Source of the DNA: an uncultured Chelatococcus sp.
Lineage (GTDB): Bacteria; Pseudomonadota; Alphaproteobacteria; Rhizobiales; Beijerinckiaceae
Assembly: GCA_937863995.1 (NCBI GenBank)
Contig: CALMIK010000096.1
Coordinates: 28,862-92,861 of the forward strand
Direction: 5' to 3'
Length of the DNA: 64,000 bases
Shown here: positions 8,424 to 17,483 of the stretch, one piece after another
Numbering within the stretch: position 1 is the stretch's first letter
Layout: every line of letters begins with the position of its first letter
Position numbers and translations under genes: made by a program
The notes under the pieces: model-generated
Database searches by the model: none
Told to the model about the DNA's origin: nothing
What the model saw: the letters and a program-made list of their open reading frames with translations, nothing else

Positions 8424-10274
8424 GTGTCTGACAACTCCTCCGACAACTCTTCCGTGAAGCCGGCCTCGCGCGATCGCCGGTCGATGCTGGGCAACCTGCT
8501 GCCGGCGGCGTTCAGGCGCGGCGATACGGTTCCGACCATTCGCCGCCTGTGGCGGGAGTGGGTGCGCCCGCACCGGAGGGCGCTCGGCCTCGTGCTGGTG
8601 CTGATCGCCGTCATCGCCGCCACGACGGCGCTTTATCCCATCCTGATCAAGGAAGCCTATGACGCCTTCACGGCGCGCGATGCGAGCGCGGTCATGCTGG
8701 CGCCAGTGTTCGTCATCGTCATCACCAGCGTCAAGGGGTTTGCCCTGCTCGGCCAGACCGTGCTCACCAACCGGGTGATCGCGCGCATCGAAGCCGACAT
8801 GCAAACCGCGCTCTACACCCACCTGATCGACGCCGACCTCGCCCAGCTCGGCCGCGAGAGCCCGGCCACCCTGACCCAGCGCTTCACGACCGATTTCGCC
8901 TATATCAAGGAAGCGCTCACGCGCCTCTTCACGGTGCTGCTGCGTGATGGCGCGACCGTCGTGGCGCTGGTCGGGGCCATGTTGTGGATCGATCCGACGC
9001 TGACGCTCGTCGCCGGTCTCGTCGCGCCCTTCATCGCCCAGCCGGTGGCGCGGCTGGGCAAGAAGCTGCGCCGTGTCGCCACCTCGACGCAGGAGGAAAT
9101 GGGCGCGATGGCGAATCTGGTGTCGGAAAGCTTAGCTGGCGCAAGAGTTGCCAAGGTCTTCGGACTCGAAGGTTATCTGAAGGGGCGGGCGGCGCAGGCG
9201 TTCGAGACCGTTCGCGATCTCAAGGTCAAGGCCGCCAACGCCCGTGGCCGTCTCGATCCGCTGCTCGAGATCGGCGGCGGCGTTGCGGTGGCGCTGGTGC
9301 TGGTGCTCATCGGCTGGCGCATCGTCGAAGGCCGCAGCACGGTCGGCGAGTTCACCGGGTTCGTCACCGCTTTGCTGATGGCGGCCCAGCCGGTGCGCTC
9401 CATCGGCAACCTCAACGCCATCGTGCAGGAGGCCATGGCGGCGCTGCGCCGCTACTACGACATTCTCGACGTGCCGCCCACCATCGTCGACCGGCCCGGC
9501 GCGCGCCCGCTCACGCCCGGCCCCGGCGCGCTGTCGTTTCGCGACTTGCGCTTTCGCTACCGCGATGACGTGACCGCGCTCGACGGTATCGATGTCGACC
9601 TGCCGCCCGGCAAGATGACGGCCCTCGTTGGCCGGTCGGGGTCGGGCAAGTCGAGCCTCATGGCGCTGGTGCCGCGTCTCTATGACGTGTCGGAGGGCGC
9701 GGTGCTGATCGACGGGCAGGACGTGCGCGACGTCACGCTGGCGAGCCTGCGCGCGCACGTCGCCGTTGTCAGCCAGGAGGTCGTGCTGTTCGACGATACC
9801 ATCCGCGCCAACATCGGCTTCGGCAGGGCCGGCGCGTCGCAGGCCGAGATCGAGGCGGCGGCGCGGGCGGCGGCGGCGCACGCTTTCATTGCCGCTCTGC
9901 CGGAAGGCTACGATACGCGCGTCGGCACGGGCGGCTCGCGCCTGTCGGGTGGTGAACGCCAGCGCGTGTCGCTGGCGCGCGCCATTCTCAAGGACGCGCC
10001 CATCCTGATGCTCGACGAGGCGACGAGCGCCCTCGACGCCGAGGCCGAACGTCTGGTGCAGGATGCACTGGCCCGCCTCACGGCGGGACGCACGACGCTG
10101 GTCATCGCCCACCGGCTGTCGACGGTGCGCCGCGCCGACCTCATCCTGGTGATGGACCATGGCCGCATCGTCGAGCGCGGCACCCATGAAGAGCTTGTGG
10201 CACACGGCGGCATCTACGCCCGCCTGCAACGCCTGCAGCTCACGGACGACATTGAAGTCATTGACAAAATATGA
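8424..10274 (+). CDS. ABC exporter, fused permease-ATPase (MsbA/lipid A export type)
   Basis: 616 residues. The first half is a six-helix ABC transporter membrane domain beginning near residue 50 (LGLVLVLIAVIAATTALYPIL). The second half is an ATPase with Walker A GRSGSGKSSL (about 404-412), signature LSGGERQRVSLARA (about 506) and Walker B ILMLDEATSALD (about 528). It works as a homodimer exporting lipids, lipid-linked glycans or hydrophobic compounds. The GTG at 8424 has AAGGTG about eight bases upstream and is preferred; the frame is open to a GTG at 8361. It lies 96 bases after the methyltransferase in the same direction, so co-transcription with the glycosyltransferase run is likely. Substrate is inferred only from this context. 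Confidence 0.92.
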   Translation: MSDNSSDNSSVKPASRDRRSMLGNLLPAAFRRGDTVPTIRRLWREWVRPHRRALGLVLVLIAVIAATTALYPILIKEAYDAFTARDASAVMLAPVFVIVITSVKGFALLGQTVLTNRVIARIEADMQTALYTHLIDADLAQLGRESPATLTQRFTTDFAYIKEALTRLFTVLLRDGATVVALVGAMLWIDPTLTLVAGLVAPFIAQPVARLGKKLRRVATSTQEEMGAMANLVSESLAGARVAKVFGLEGYLKGRAAQAFETVRDLKVKAANARGRLDPLLEIGGGVAVALVLVLIGWRIVEGRSTVGEFTGFVTALLMAAQPVRSIGNLNAIVQEAMAALRRYYDILDVPPTIVDRPGARPLTPGPGALSFRDLRFRYRDDVTALDGIDVDLPPGKMTALVGRSGSGKSSLMALVPRLYDVSEGAVLIDGQDVRDVTLASLRAHVAVVSQEVVLFDDTIRANIGFGRAGASQAEIEAAARAAAAHAFIAALPEGYDTRVGTGGSRLSGGERQRVSLARAILKDAPILMLDEATSALDAEAERLVQDALARLTAGRTTLVIAHRLSTVRRADLILVMDHGRIVERGTHEELVAHGGIYARLQRLQLTDDIEVIDKI

Positions 10275-10427
10275 AAGTGCTGCCGACGCTTATGTTGAAG
10301 CGATTTACATTATTGTGACGACATTCGCCTCCGGCTTAACAACACGGCTCCGCTCAAGAAAATAAATAACTGGTGCAACGGTCAGGCTCCTCTTACGTTA
10401 ATATGTCATTAACCACAGGAGCTATTC

Positions 10428-11297
10428 ATGCTTGATGCAAAGAAGCTACTTGATGCGCTCATCGGCTCGGCGGCAGCTGGCCCGTCGTCCCGCGCTCCTT
10501 CCGGTTCCGCTGCATTCCCTGAGGACGGCGCTTCCGCCGGCACCGCTTCCCAGGCCAGCGCTTTCGACGGCGTCACGGACCTGCTTGGCAGCGTCGTGGG
10601 GCAGCTCACCGGCAAGCAGGGCGCGCAACCGGGCTCGGTGACGGAAGCCGGCGCCGATCTGGTCACGCAGGCGCGTGAGTATTTGAACACGGCTCAGGGG
10701 CGCAATATCGCCAGCGCCGTGGCCGGTGGCCTCGCCGGGTTGCTGCTCGGCTCGCGCGGCGGCGGAAAGTCCGTCACGTCGTCGGCCGCGAGCCTCGGCG
10801 GCATCGCTCTCATCGGCGGCCTGGCCTATAAGGCATATCAGGGTTGGCAGCAGGGCCATGCCCCCGCCGCGTTGGCGGCCGAGCCGATCCCGGTGCCTCC
10901 CGCGGCGTCGGCCTTCGGCGTGGAAGGTGCCTCGCAGGATACGGCGCTCGTGCTGCTGCGCGCCACCATTGCCGCTGCTGCTTCCGACGGCGAGATCGAT
11001 ACCGAAGAGCGTGGCCGGATCATCGGCAACCTCACCAATGTCGGCTTCCAGGCCGAGGCGGCGAAGTTCCTCGACCGGGAATTCGCCAATCCGGCGACGA
11101 TTACCCAGCTTGCTTCCGCCGCGACGAGCGAGGAGCTTGCCGTAGAGATCTACACCGCCGCGCGTCTGGCCATCGAGCCCGACACGGAGAAGGAACAGGC
11201 GTTCCTCGCCGAGCTCGCGGAAGCGCTGTCGCTGGCGCCGGAGCTCGTGGCGCATATCGACGCCGCCGCTCTCGGGGCCAAGGAAGACGCCGTATGA
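10428..11297 (+). CDS. DUF533 (YebE-like, TerB fold) protein
   Basis: 289 residues. The N-terminal third is a low-complexity Ala/Ser/Gly stretch, followed by a Gly-rich membrane-inserting segment (GLAGLLLGSRGG, then SLGGIALIGGLAYKAYQGW), and a C-terminal helical TerB-like domain (residues about 165-285) with the acidic block AAAASDGEIDTEERGRI, a likely metal site of the tellurite-resistance/DUF533 fold. Family function is unknown; E. coli YebE is an inner-membrane protein linked to envelope stress. ATG 10428 has a good AGGAG site. It is a single-gene unit with its own terminator at 11349-11392. It has no other tellurite genes beside it, so a tellurite role is not supported here. Confidence 0.85.
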   Translation: MLDAKKLLDALIGSAAAGPSSRAPSGSAAFPEDGASAGTASQASAFDGVTDLLGSVVGQLTGKQGAQPGSVTEAGADLVTQAREYLNTAQGRNIASAVAGGLAGLLLGSRGGGKSVTSSAASLGGIALIGGLAYKAYQGWQQGHAPAALAAEPIPVPPAASAFGVEGASQDTALVLLRATIAAAASDGEIDTEERGRIIGNLTNVGFQAEAAKFLDREFANPATITQLASAATSEELAVEIYTAARLAIEPDTEKEQAFLAELAEALSLAPELVAHIDAAALGAKEDAV

Positions 11298-11348
11298 GGC
11301 TGGCCGCCCAGAAGCGGACACCGTTTTAGGGAAAGACCGAACGGGACG

Positions 11349-11392
11349 GGTTGCGCGGCCATCGTTTTGCGGGCTGCCGCGCAACCTTTTTT
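11349..11392 (+). terminator. Rho-independent terminator after the DUF533 gene
   Basis: Perfect 11-bp stem GGTTGCGCGGC (11349-11359) / GCCGCGCAACC (11376-11386) followed directly by six T (11387-11392). Confidence 0.9.
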
Positions 11393-11977
11393 GCCTGCCG
11401 CGGGTTTTGCGCCGGTGGCGGATGAAGCATAAAATTCAATGTGATCGGCGCGATGTGCGGATTAAGGCGCGCCGGCAAAACATCCGGCCCCGATGCCCCC
11501 GATGCCCTTCCGGCGCAACCGTGAACAGCGTCCCGCGCAACGCTTCACCGGTTGATTTCGGCATCGGTTGCGAAGATTGTGTCGGAAACGGACAAGCCGT
11601 TAGGCGCACATGCAGCGCCAGAGAAAAACCCCGGAAAACGCCCGGAAACAACGCCGATGACGCCAGTATTCGCTTCTCATTGCGGCAACCGCCGCGTTTG
11701 TACCGGTTGCGGTTCCCGCGTCGGTGCATGCGGCTGTTTCGGGCTTTTCGTGGATATTTCATAGGGAGCGGGCCGGTATGGCTTCGCTCCTTTTTTCGCC
11801 GGGAAGCCACGGTCCGCGCGGCTGTCGCGCCCCGGTGGCGCCATGAAAGATGCGCGATGAAAGATATTGGACAGGTGAGGATGACCACGACAGAATATGA
11901 AGGCGCGGGAACGGCACCGCGCACAAGGGTTTCGGCCAGCCTCGCACAAGGGCTGCCGGTATCGTGGGCGCCCGTTC
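11393..11977. other. Gene-poor spacer with a possible decayed secreted ORF
   Basis: About 585 bases without a gene I can support. Open frames in both directions here give Arg-rich, low-hydrophobicity products typical of non-coding GC-rich DNA. At about 11661-11750 the frame QYSLLIAATAAFVPVAVPA reads like a signal peptide and continues to about residue 60, but a TGA lies directly upstream and no start codon precedes it in frame. The end of the spacer carries the promoter and ribosome-binding site of the PEP mutase family gene. Confidence 0.5.
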
Positions 11978-11985
11978 AAGGAGGT
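11978..11985 (+). promoter_or_regulatory. Ribosome-binding site fixing a TTG start
   Basis: AAGGAGGT is a full complement to the 3' end of 16S rRNA and sits five bases before TTG 11991. It decides the start of the downstream gene over the GTG at 11964, which lies upstream of it in the same frame. Confidence 0.85.
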
Positions 11986-11990
11986 GCGCG

Positions 11991-12863
11991 TTGACTTCCA
12001 TCCACGAACGCCGCCGAATTTTTCGCAGGCTGAACGAATCGTCCGGCACCCATGTCCTGCCCAATCCCTGGAATGTCGGCAGCGCGCGCTATCTCGAGCA
12101 TCTCGGTTTCAAGGCTCTGTCGACGACGAGCGCCGGCATTGCCTTCGCGGACGGCTTTCCCGATACAGACTGGGCCGTGCCGCGCGAGGTCATGCTCAAG
12201 CATATCCGCGAGATCGTTGAAGCAACCGATCTGCCGGTGATCGCCGATTTTGAATCCGGCTACGCCAACGAGCCGGAGGATGTGGCCCGCAACGTGGTGC
12301 TCTGTATCAACACCGGTGTCGCCGGCATCATGATCGAGGACACGACACCCGATCACCAGCGGCCGTTCTATCCCCTCGAACTGGCGGTCGAGCGCATCCG
12401 CGCGGCGCGTGCCGCCATCGATTCCAGCGCCACCGGCATCGCGCTGATCGCGGGGGTCGAGCGCCTGACCAACAACCACGAAGAATCGCTCACAAGCATC
12501 ATCGACCGTCTCAAGGCCTATGTCGCCGCCGGCGCGGAAGGCGTGCACGTGCCGGGCATCGTCGATCCCGAGGCCATCATCACCATCGTGAAGGCGGTTG
12601 CCCCGCGCCCGGTGAGCATCGTCGTGGAGCCGGGATCGGGCTTCACCATCAGGAATTACGCAGAGCTTGGCGTGCGCTGGCTCAGCAGCGGCTCCGGCAT
12701 GTGCCGCGCCGCCTGGGGCGGCTTCATGCGCGCCGCCGAGGAAGTCGCGCATCAGGGCAGTTTCTCCACCCTGCGCGACGCGGTGCCGTTCTCGCAGATC
12801 AACCAGTTCTTTCGGCAGGACCTGCGCAAGGGACGCAAACGCCCCCAGAGTCAGGGCGACTGA
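11991..12863 (+). CDS. Isocitrate lyase/PEP mutase family protein
   Basis: 290 residues starting at TTG 11991, chosen because of the perfect AAGGAGGT site. The superfamily hallmarks are visible: GTHVLPNPWNVGSAR at the N-terminus, the STTSAGIAFADGFPD loop, the Mg2+-binding region DFESGY, and GVAGIMIEDTT. The family includes PEP mutase, methylisocitrate lyase, oxaloacetate decarboxylase and carboxyvinyl-carboxyphosphonate mutase. The KKCGH loop that carries the catalytic Cys of isocitrate lyases is not seen, which favours the PEP-mutase/oxaloacetate-decarboxylase-like branch. No phosphonopyruvate decarboxylase or phosphonate biosynthesis gene lies beside it. The exact reaction is unknown. Confidence 0.85.
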   Translation: MTSIHERRRIFRRLNESSGTHVLPNPWNVGSARYLEHLGFKALSTTSAGIAFADGFPDTDWAVPREVMLKHIREIVEATDLPVIADFESGYANEPEDVARNVVLCINTGVAGIMIEDTTPDHQRPFYPLELAVERIRAARAAIDSSATGIALIAGVERLTNNHEESLTSIIDRLKAYVAAGAEGVHVPGIVDPEAIITIVKAVAPRPVSIVVEPGSGFTIRNYAELGVRWLSSGSGMCRAAWGGFMRAAEEVAHQGSFSTLRDAVPFSQINQFFRQDLRKGRKRPQSQGD

Positions 12864-12976
12864 GGGCACGACAGCCGCCGGCCCGGCAAAGCCCCGGGCA
12901 AGCCAGTCGGCTTATCAAGGCAGGGATCGTGCCGAACGGTCCCCTTGCATCGCAGCCCTGATGAGCCGGTCGCTTC

Positions 12977-14182
12977 ATGTTGCATTCCGATATCCTGCTG
13001 TCGATCTGCGTGCCCACGTTCAACCGCCGCTTCCTGCTCGAACGCAATATCACGTTCCACCTTGAGCATTTTCGCCGGCTATCTATCCCGTTCGAGCTGG
13101 TCGTCGTCGACGACTGCTCCACCGACGATACCGCCGATTATCTCGCCCTTGCCGCCGGCGAACCCGAGGTTCGGGTTTTTCGCCGCGCGGTAAATTCCGG
13201 TTTCGTCAGCAATTATGCCTTCGCCATGCGGCGCGCGCGTGGACGTTACGCGCTCTTTCTCGGCGACGACGACCTGCTGATCCCCGAAAAGGTGGCCGAT
13301 TATCTTGCGCTGCTTGAAAGCGATCCCGGAATCGGCGTGGTTCAGGCGCCGTGGATGTTGGTCGACGCGCGCCAGGGCGGCGGTGATCTCGGCACCTTCT
13401 ATCAGGTCCCCCAACCGGTGCGGCATGCACGCGGCGATTTCCGCGCCCTGCTCGATTTTGTCTTCGACCATCACGTCTTCCCGGAGTTCATGATCGTCCG
13501 CCGCGATGTGCTGGCGAAGAGTGTGTCGGGTACGACGCCCTTTATCTTCTGGGCCTACCTGTTCACCGCTCGCGCGCTGGAGGTGGCTGACGTGCTGTTC
13601 GCGCCGGAGCCCTTCGCGCGGGTGACGGTGGCGTCCGACGATCCGCGCCTGCAGCAGGGCAATCGCGAATGCATGTTCGAGTGGGACAGGTATCGCGGCG
13701 GGCTGGAATATCTCGCCGCGCGCATGTGGCGTGGTGAGGAGCCGGACGAGGCGCAGCGGCGCCATATCACGGACCACATCACCGATTTCATGCTGATCCG
13801 CCAGTCTGTTGCGCTGGACCTGCATCTCGAAGCCGGGAACTGGGCGGAGGCCTATATCCTGTACCATCGGATGGCGGCCTGCCGCCCGCTGCGCTTCCCG
13901 GACGACATGCTGCGCACGGTTGGCAAGATGGCGGGGATAGCGACCGCGGCTTCGGAGGCGGCTGCGTTCGCCGCGCTGCCGGCGGTGGTGGACCCGCTGA
14001 TGACCGACGCCCTCATATCCCGGCTGCCCGCTTCGGTGCGCGAGGGCCTGACCCGCGACCTGCCAGCACCGGGGGACACACGAGCGCGTGCCTGGCTCAG
14101 GGTGTCGCCCGGTTTCGGCGAGCCGCTGCGGGAGGGCGACGCGGCGTTCGACATCCCCGACTACGTCGCCCAGTTCGGCTGA
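12977..14182 (+). CDS. Glycosyltransferase, GT2 family (GT-A fold)
   Basis: 401 residues. The N-terminal GT-A domain starts ILLSICVPTFNRRFLLERNI and contains VVVDDCSTDDTADYL and the LFLGDDDLL metal-binding DXD block (about residues 90-100), as in inverting GT2 enzymes. The second half is a long helical extension ending near residue 401 without obvious membrane helices. It lies 26 bases upstream of glf in the same direction, so it may use UDP-galactofuranose or act in the same surface glycan. An in-frame ATG at 12977 is the only good start. Acceptor and linkage are unknown. Confidence 0.88.
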   Translation: MLHSDILLSICVPTFNRRFLLERNITFHLEHFRRLSIPFELVVVDDCSTDDTADYLALAAGEPEVRVFRRAVNSGFVSNYAFAMRRARGRYALFLGDDDLLIPEKVADYLALLESDPGIGVVQAPWMLVDARQGGGDLGTFYQVPQPVRHARGDFRALLDFVFDHHVFPEFMIVRRDVLAKSVSGTTPFIFWAYLFTARALEVADVLFAPEPFARVTVASDDPRLQQGNRECMFEWDRYRGGLEYLAARMWRGEEPDEAQRRHITDHITDFMLIRQSVALDLHLEAGNWAEAYILYHRMAACRPLRFPDDMLRTVGKMAGIATAASEAAAFAALPAVVDPLMTDALISRLPASVREGLTRDLPAPGDTRARAWLRVSPGFGEPLREGDAAFDIPDYVAQFG

Positions 14183-14208
14183 CAGCGCATTTTCCCGGTG
14201 GGGATGAG

Positions 14209-15360
14209 ATGACGAAACCCATCCTGATCGTCGGCGCGGGTCTGTCGGGGGCGGTCATCGCCCGCGCGCTCGCCGAAGCCGGGCATGCGGTCATCGTTGT
14301 CGACGAACGCAACCACGTCGCGGGCAATTGCCACACCGCTCGCGACGCCCGGTCCGGGGTCATGCTGCACACCTACGGCCCGCACATCTTCCACACCGAC
14401 GACGATGAGGTCTGGCGCTACGTCAACTCCCACGCGCGGTTTCGGCCCTACACCCACCGCGTGAGGATCACGACGGGCGAACGCGTGTTCACGCTGCCGA
14501 TCAACCTGCACACCATCAACCAGTTTTTCGGCCGCGCCTTCCGTCCCGCCGAGGCGCGGGCCTTCATCAACTCGCTGTCATCCGCGCCCTCCGGCAGCGA
14601 GCCCCGGACATTCGAGGAGCAGGCGCTGAAGTTCGTTGGCCGCGATCTCTACGAGGCGTTCCTGCGCGGCTACACGCTGAAGCAGTGGGGCCGGGAGCCG
14701 GCCGAGTTGCCGGCAAGTGTGCTGAAACGCCTGCCGCTGCGCTTCAACTACGACGACAGCTACTTTTCCCACCGCTTCCAGGGCATGCCGGAAGACGGCT
14801 ACACCGCCATGGTCGACAACATCCTGAGCCACGAGAGAATCGCGCTGCGCCTTGGTGTCCCCTTCATGCGCGGTGAGGCCGCATCTTTCAGCCACATCTT
14901 CTATTCCGGGCCGATCGACCGCTATTTCGATCACGCGTGGGGAAGGCTTGAGTACCGCACGCTCGATTTCGAGACCTTTCATCATGACGGCGACTATCAG
15001 GGATGCGCCGTCATGAACTATGGCGATGCGGGAGCGCCGCACACGCGGATCACCGAATACCGGCATTTCACCGCCTGGGAGGAGCACGCCGTAAGCGTCT
15101 GCCACCGGGAGTTCCCGCGTGCGTGCGCACCGGGCGACATTCCCTATTATCCGGTGCGGCTTGCCGACGACACCGCGATGCTGAAGCGCTACGTCGCCCG
15201 CGCCCGGGCCGAGAAGGGAGTCACCTTCGTCGGGCGGCTCGGCACCTATCGCTACCTCGACATGGACGTCACGATCCGTGAGGCGCTCGACGCGGCGCGG
15301 CTTTTCATCGACCACGCCGCGCTTGGGCGGGCGATGCCGGCTTTTTGCGTCGATCCATAG
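14209..15360 (+). CDS. glf: UDP-galactopyranose mutase
   Basis: FAD enzyme converting UDP-galactopyranose to UDP-galactofuranose in the cytoplasm, the donor for Galf-containing O-antigens, capsules or lipids. 383 residues, standard length. The N-terminal dinucleotide-binding motif ILIVGAGLSGAVIAR, the VDERNHVAGNCHT block, the substrate-loop HTYGPHIFHTDD and the TEYRHF motif near residue 285 are intact. ATG 14209 has GGGGATGAG directly upstream. It is paired with the GT2 gene. This is the strongest evidence in the window that the organism makes a galactofuranose-containing glycan. Confidence 0.96.
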   Translation: MTKPILIVGAGLSGAVIARALAEAGHAVIVVDERNHVAGNCHTARDARSGVMLHTYGPHIFHTDDDEVWRYVNSHARFRPYTHRVRITTGERVFTLPINLHTINQFFGRAFRPAEARAFINSLSSAPSGSEPRTFEEQALKFVGRDLYEAFLRGYTLKQWGREPAELPASVLKRLPLRFNYDDSYFSHRFQGMPEDGYTAMVDNILSHERIALRLGVPFMRGEAASFSHIFYSGPIDRYFDHAWGRLEYRTLDFETFHHDGDYQGCAVMNYGDAGAPHTRITEYRHFTAWEEHAVSVCHREFPRACAPGDIPYYPVRLADDTAMLKRYVARARAEKGVTFVGRLGTYRYLDMDVTIREALDAARLFIDHAALGRAMPAFCVDP

Positions 15361-15365
15361 AGCGT

Positions 15366-16355
15366 TTACACGGTGCCGGTGCGCACGAGATCCAGAATGT
15401 GGACGATGCCGACCGGGCGGCCGTCTTCGTCCGCCACGATCAGCGCGCCCACCTTGGTGCGCTCCACAATCTGCAGCGCCTCGCCCGCCAGCGTGTCGGG
15501 GGCGATCACCTTGGGATCGCGGGTCATCACCTCGTCGACGCTGCGGGCGGGCAGATCGTTCGTCATGTGGCGGCGCAGGTCGCCGTCGGTGACGATGCCC
15601 GCGAGCGTCTCGTCTGGGTTGACGACCAACACGCAGCCAAACCCCTTGGCGCTCATCTCGACGAGCGCCTGCGCCATCGGGGCGCCCGAGGCCACGCGCG
15701 GCAGCCGGTCGCCGGTGTGCATCACGTCGCGCACGAAACGCAGCTGCGCGCCGAGCCTGCCGCCCGGGTGGAACACCTTGAAATCCTGCGCCGAGAAGCC
15801 GCGCGCCTCGATGAGCGCGATGGCGAGCGCGTCGCCGATGACGAGCTGCATGGTGGTCGAGGTGGTGGGCGCCAGGCCATTAGGGCAGGCTTCCTCGACG
15901 CGCGGCAGGATCAGCCCGACATCGGCGGCGCGCCCCAGCTCCGACTGGCCGTTGGAGGTGATGGCCACCACGGGGATGTCGAAGCGCTTCGCATAGGTGA
16001 GGATCGCCGACAGCTCCGCCGTGTCGCCGGACCACGACAGGGCGAGGACGATGTCGTCGGCCTGGATCTGGCCGAGATCGCCGTGGCTCGCTTCGGACGG
16101 ATGGACGAAATAGGCCGATGTGCCCGTCGACGACAGCGTGGCGGCGATCTTGCGCGCGACGTGGCCCGACTTGCCCATGCCGGTGACGATCACGCGGCCA
16201 GACGCGGCGCGGATGCGGGCGACGGCATCGCGAAAGGGGGCTCCGAGCCCGTTCGACAGGGCGAGGGCGAGCTCGTCGAGGCCGCGGCGCTCGATATCGA
16301 TGGTCGCGAGCGCCGAGGCGAGGGCGTCGAAGGGCGCTTGACGGGCAGCCTGCAT
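15366..16355 (-). CDS. kdsD: D-arabinose 5-phosphate isomerase (KdsD/KpsF/GutQ family)
   Basis: Interconverts D-ribulose 5-phosphate and D-arabinose 5-phosphate, the first committed step to Kdo for LPS or capsule. 329 residues: an N-terminal SIS sugar-isomerase domain (GRVIVTGMGKSGHVARKIAA, then ALSWSGDTAEL) and two C-terminal CBS domains (about residues 205-325). ATG 16355 has AGGAG about 12 bases upstream; the GTG at 16385 would extend the protein by ten residues. It faces glf tail to tail with a 5-base gap and follows hemH on the same strand after 72 bases. KpsF and KdsD cannot be separated by sequence alone. Confidence 0.93.
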   Translation of the reverse strand: MQAARQAPFDALASALATIDIERRGLDELALALSNGLGAPFRDAVARIRAASGRVIVTGMGKSGHVARKIAATLSSTGTSAYFVHPSEASHGDLGQIQADDIVLALSWSGDTAELSAILTYAKRFDIPVVAITSNGQSELGRAADVGLILPRVEEACPNGLAPTTSTTMQLVIGDALAIALIEARGFSAQDFKVFHPGGRLGAQLRFVRDVMHTGDRLPRVASGAPMAQALVEMSAKGFGCVLVVNPDETLAGIVTDGDLRRHMTNDLPARSVDEVMTRDPKVIAPDTLAGEALQIVERTKVGALIVADEDGRPVGIVHILDLVRTGTV

Positions 16356-16427
16356 GATCGGGTTATTCTCCTGCAAAGGCGGCACATGTAGCTTGCAATC
16401 GCCGCCGCTGCAATCGCGGCGCGCGGA

Positions 16428-17483
16428 TCAGACGTCGATCCAGCCGCGCAGCTCGCGCCGCACCACATGGGCGACGACGTCCATGCCCTCGGGCGAATCG
16501 TTGAGGCAGGGAATGGCCGCGAAATGCTCGCCGCCGTTTTCCTCGAAATATTCCCGGTTCTCCCCGCCGATTTCCTCCAGCGTCTCCAGGCAGTCGGCCG
16601 AAAAGCCCGGCGTGATGATGGCGAGCCGCTTGATGCCGCTTTTCGCCAGCGCGATCACGGTCTCGTCGGTATAGGGCGTCAGCCATTCCTCGTTGCCGAA
16701 GCGAGACTGGAAGGTGAGCATCAGCCGGTCGGGCGCCATGCCCATCGCCTCGCACAGCAGCGCATGGGAGCGTTGGCACTGGCTGCGGTAGGGGTCGCCC
16801 TTCAGGATGTAGCTCTTGGGAACGCCGTGGAACGACACGAGGATCTTTTCGGGTTCGAAGTCGAGCCCCGCCAGCGACCGGCGCAGGCCCGCCGCCAGCG
16901 CCTCGATGTAGACCGGGTCGTCATAATAAGGCGGGCTCACGCGGATGGTCGGCTGCCAGCGCATCTGCATCAGCGCCTCGAAGGCCTTGTCGCAGGCGGT
17001 TGCCGTCGTCGCCGCCGCATATTGCGGATAGAGCGGCACCAGCAGGATGCGGTCGCAGCCGGCGTCCTGCAGCGCCTGAAGGCGATCCTTGACGCTGGGG
17101 AACCCGTAACGCATGGCCCAGTCGACGGTGATCCGCTCACGTGCGTCCGGCGCGGTCTCGTCGATGATCCGGCTGAGTTTTTCCGCCTGCGCGCGGGTAA
17201 TGGTCTTGAGCGGCGATTCGTTGCGCTCGCGGTTCCAGATGGTGTCGTAGTCGCGCCCCTTGGGGCCGGGGCGCTTGGTGAGCACGATGAGGTTGAGGAC
17301 CGGCCACCAGATCAGCCGCGACGTCTCGATCACCCGCCTGTCGGAGAGGAATTCCTTCAGATACCGCCGCATCGACCAGTAGTCGGTGGCCTCGGGCGTG
17401 CCGAGGTTGAGCAGCAGCACGCCGATGCGCCCGCTCTCGAACACGGGGAAGGCATCGGCGGAGGCGGCGGGAGTGGAGGGCAT
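16428..17483 (-). CDS. hemH: Ferrochelatase
   Basis: Inserts Fe2+ into protoporphyrin IX to make heme, the last step of the pathway. 351 residues. The N-terminal GVLLLNLGTPEATDYWSMRRYLKEFLSDRRVI block, the catalytic His region LVSFHGVPKSYILKGDPY and the C-terminal acidic GFSADCLETLEEI stretch are all present. ATG 17483 has AAGGA seven bases upstream; a GTG two codons earlier is the alternative. It is divergently placed relative to the TonB/Fec iron-uptake genes, sharing about 415 bases of upstream DNA, so iron- or heme-dependent control of both sides is plausible. Confidence 0.96.
   Translation of the reverse strand: MPSTPAASADAFPVFESGRIGVLLLNLGTPEATDYWSMRRYLKEFLSDRRVIETSRLIWWPVLNLIVLTKRPGPKGRDYDTIWNRERNESPLKTITRAQAEKLSRIIDETAPDARERITVDWAMRYGFPSVKDRLQALQDAGCDRILLVPLYPQYAAATTATACDKAFEALMQMRWQPTIRVSPPYYDDPVYIEALAAGLRRSLAGLDFEPEKILVSFHGVPKSYILKGDPYRSQCQRSHALLCEAMGMAPDRLMLTFQSRFGNEEWLTPYTDETVIALAKSGIKRLAIITPGFSADCLETLEEIGGENREYFEENGGEHFAAIPCLNDSPEGMDVVAHVVRRELRGWIDV

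Noticed and set aside
10428..11297. Tellurite resistance gene
   Set aside because: Only the TerB-like fold is shared; there are no other ter genes, and the N-terminal architecture is that of DUF533/YebE.
11407..11994. 195-codon plus-strand frame and opposing 162-codon frame in the 11.4-12.0 kb spacer
   Set aside because: Both are Arg-rich with no homology-like pattern, and the perfect AAGGAGGT for the next gene lies inside the first.
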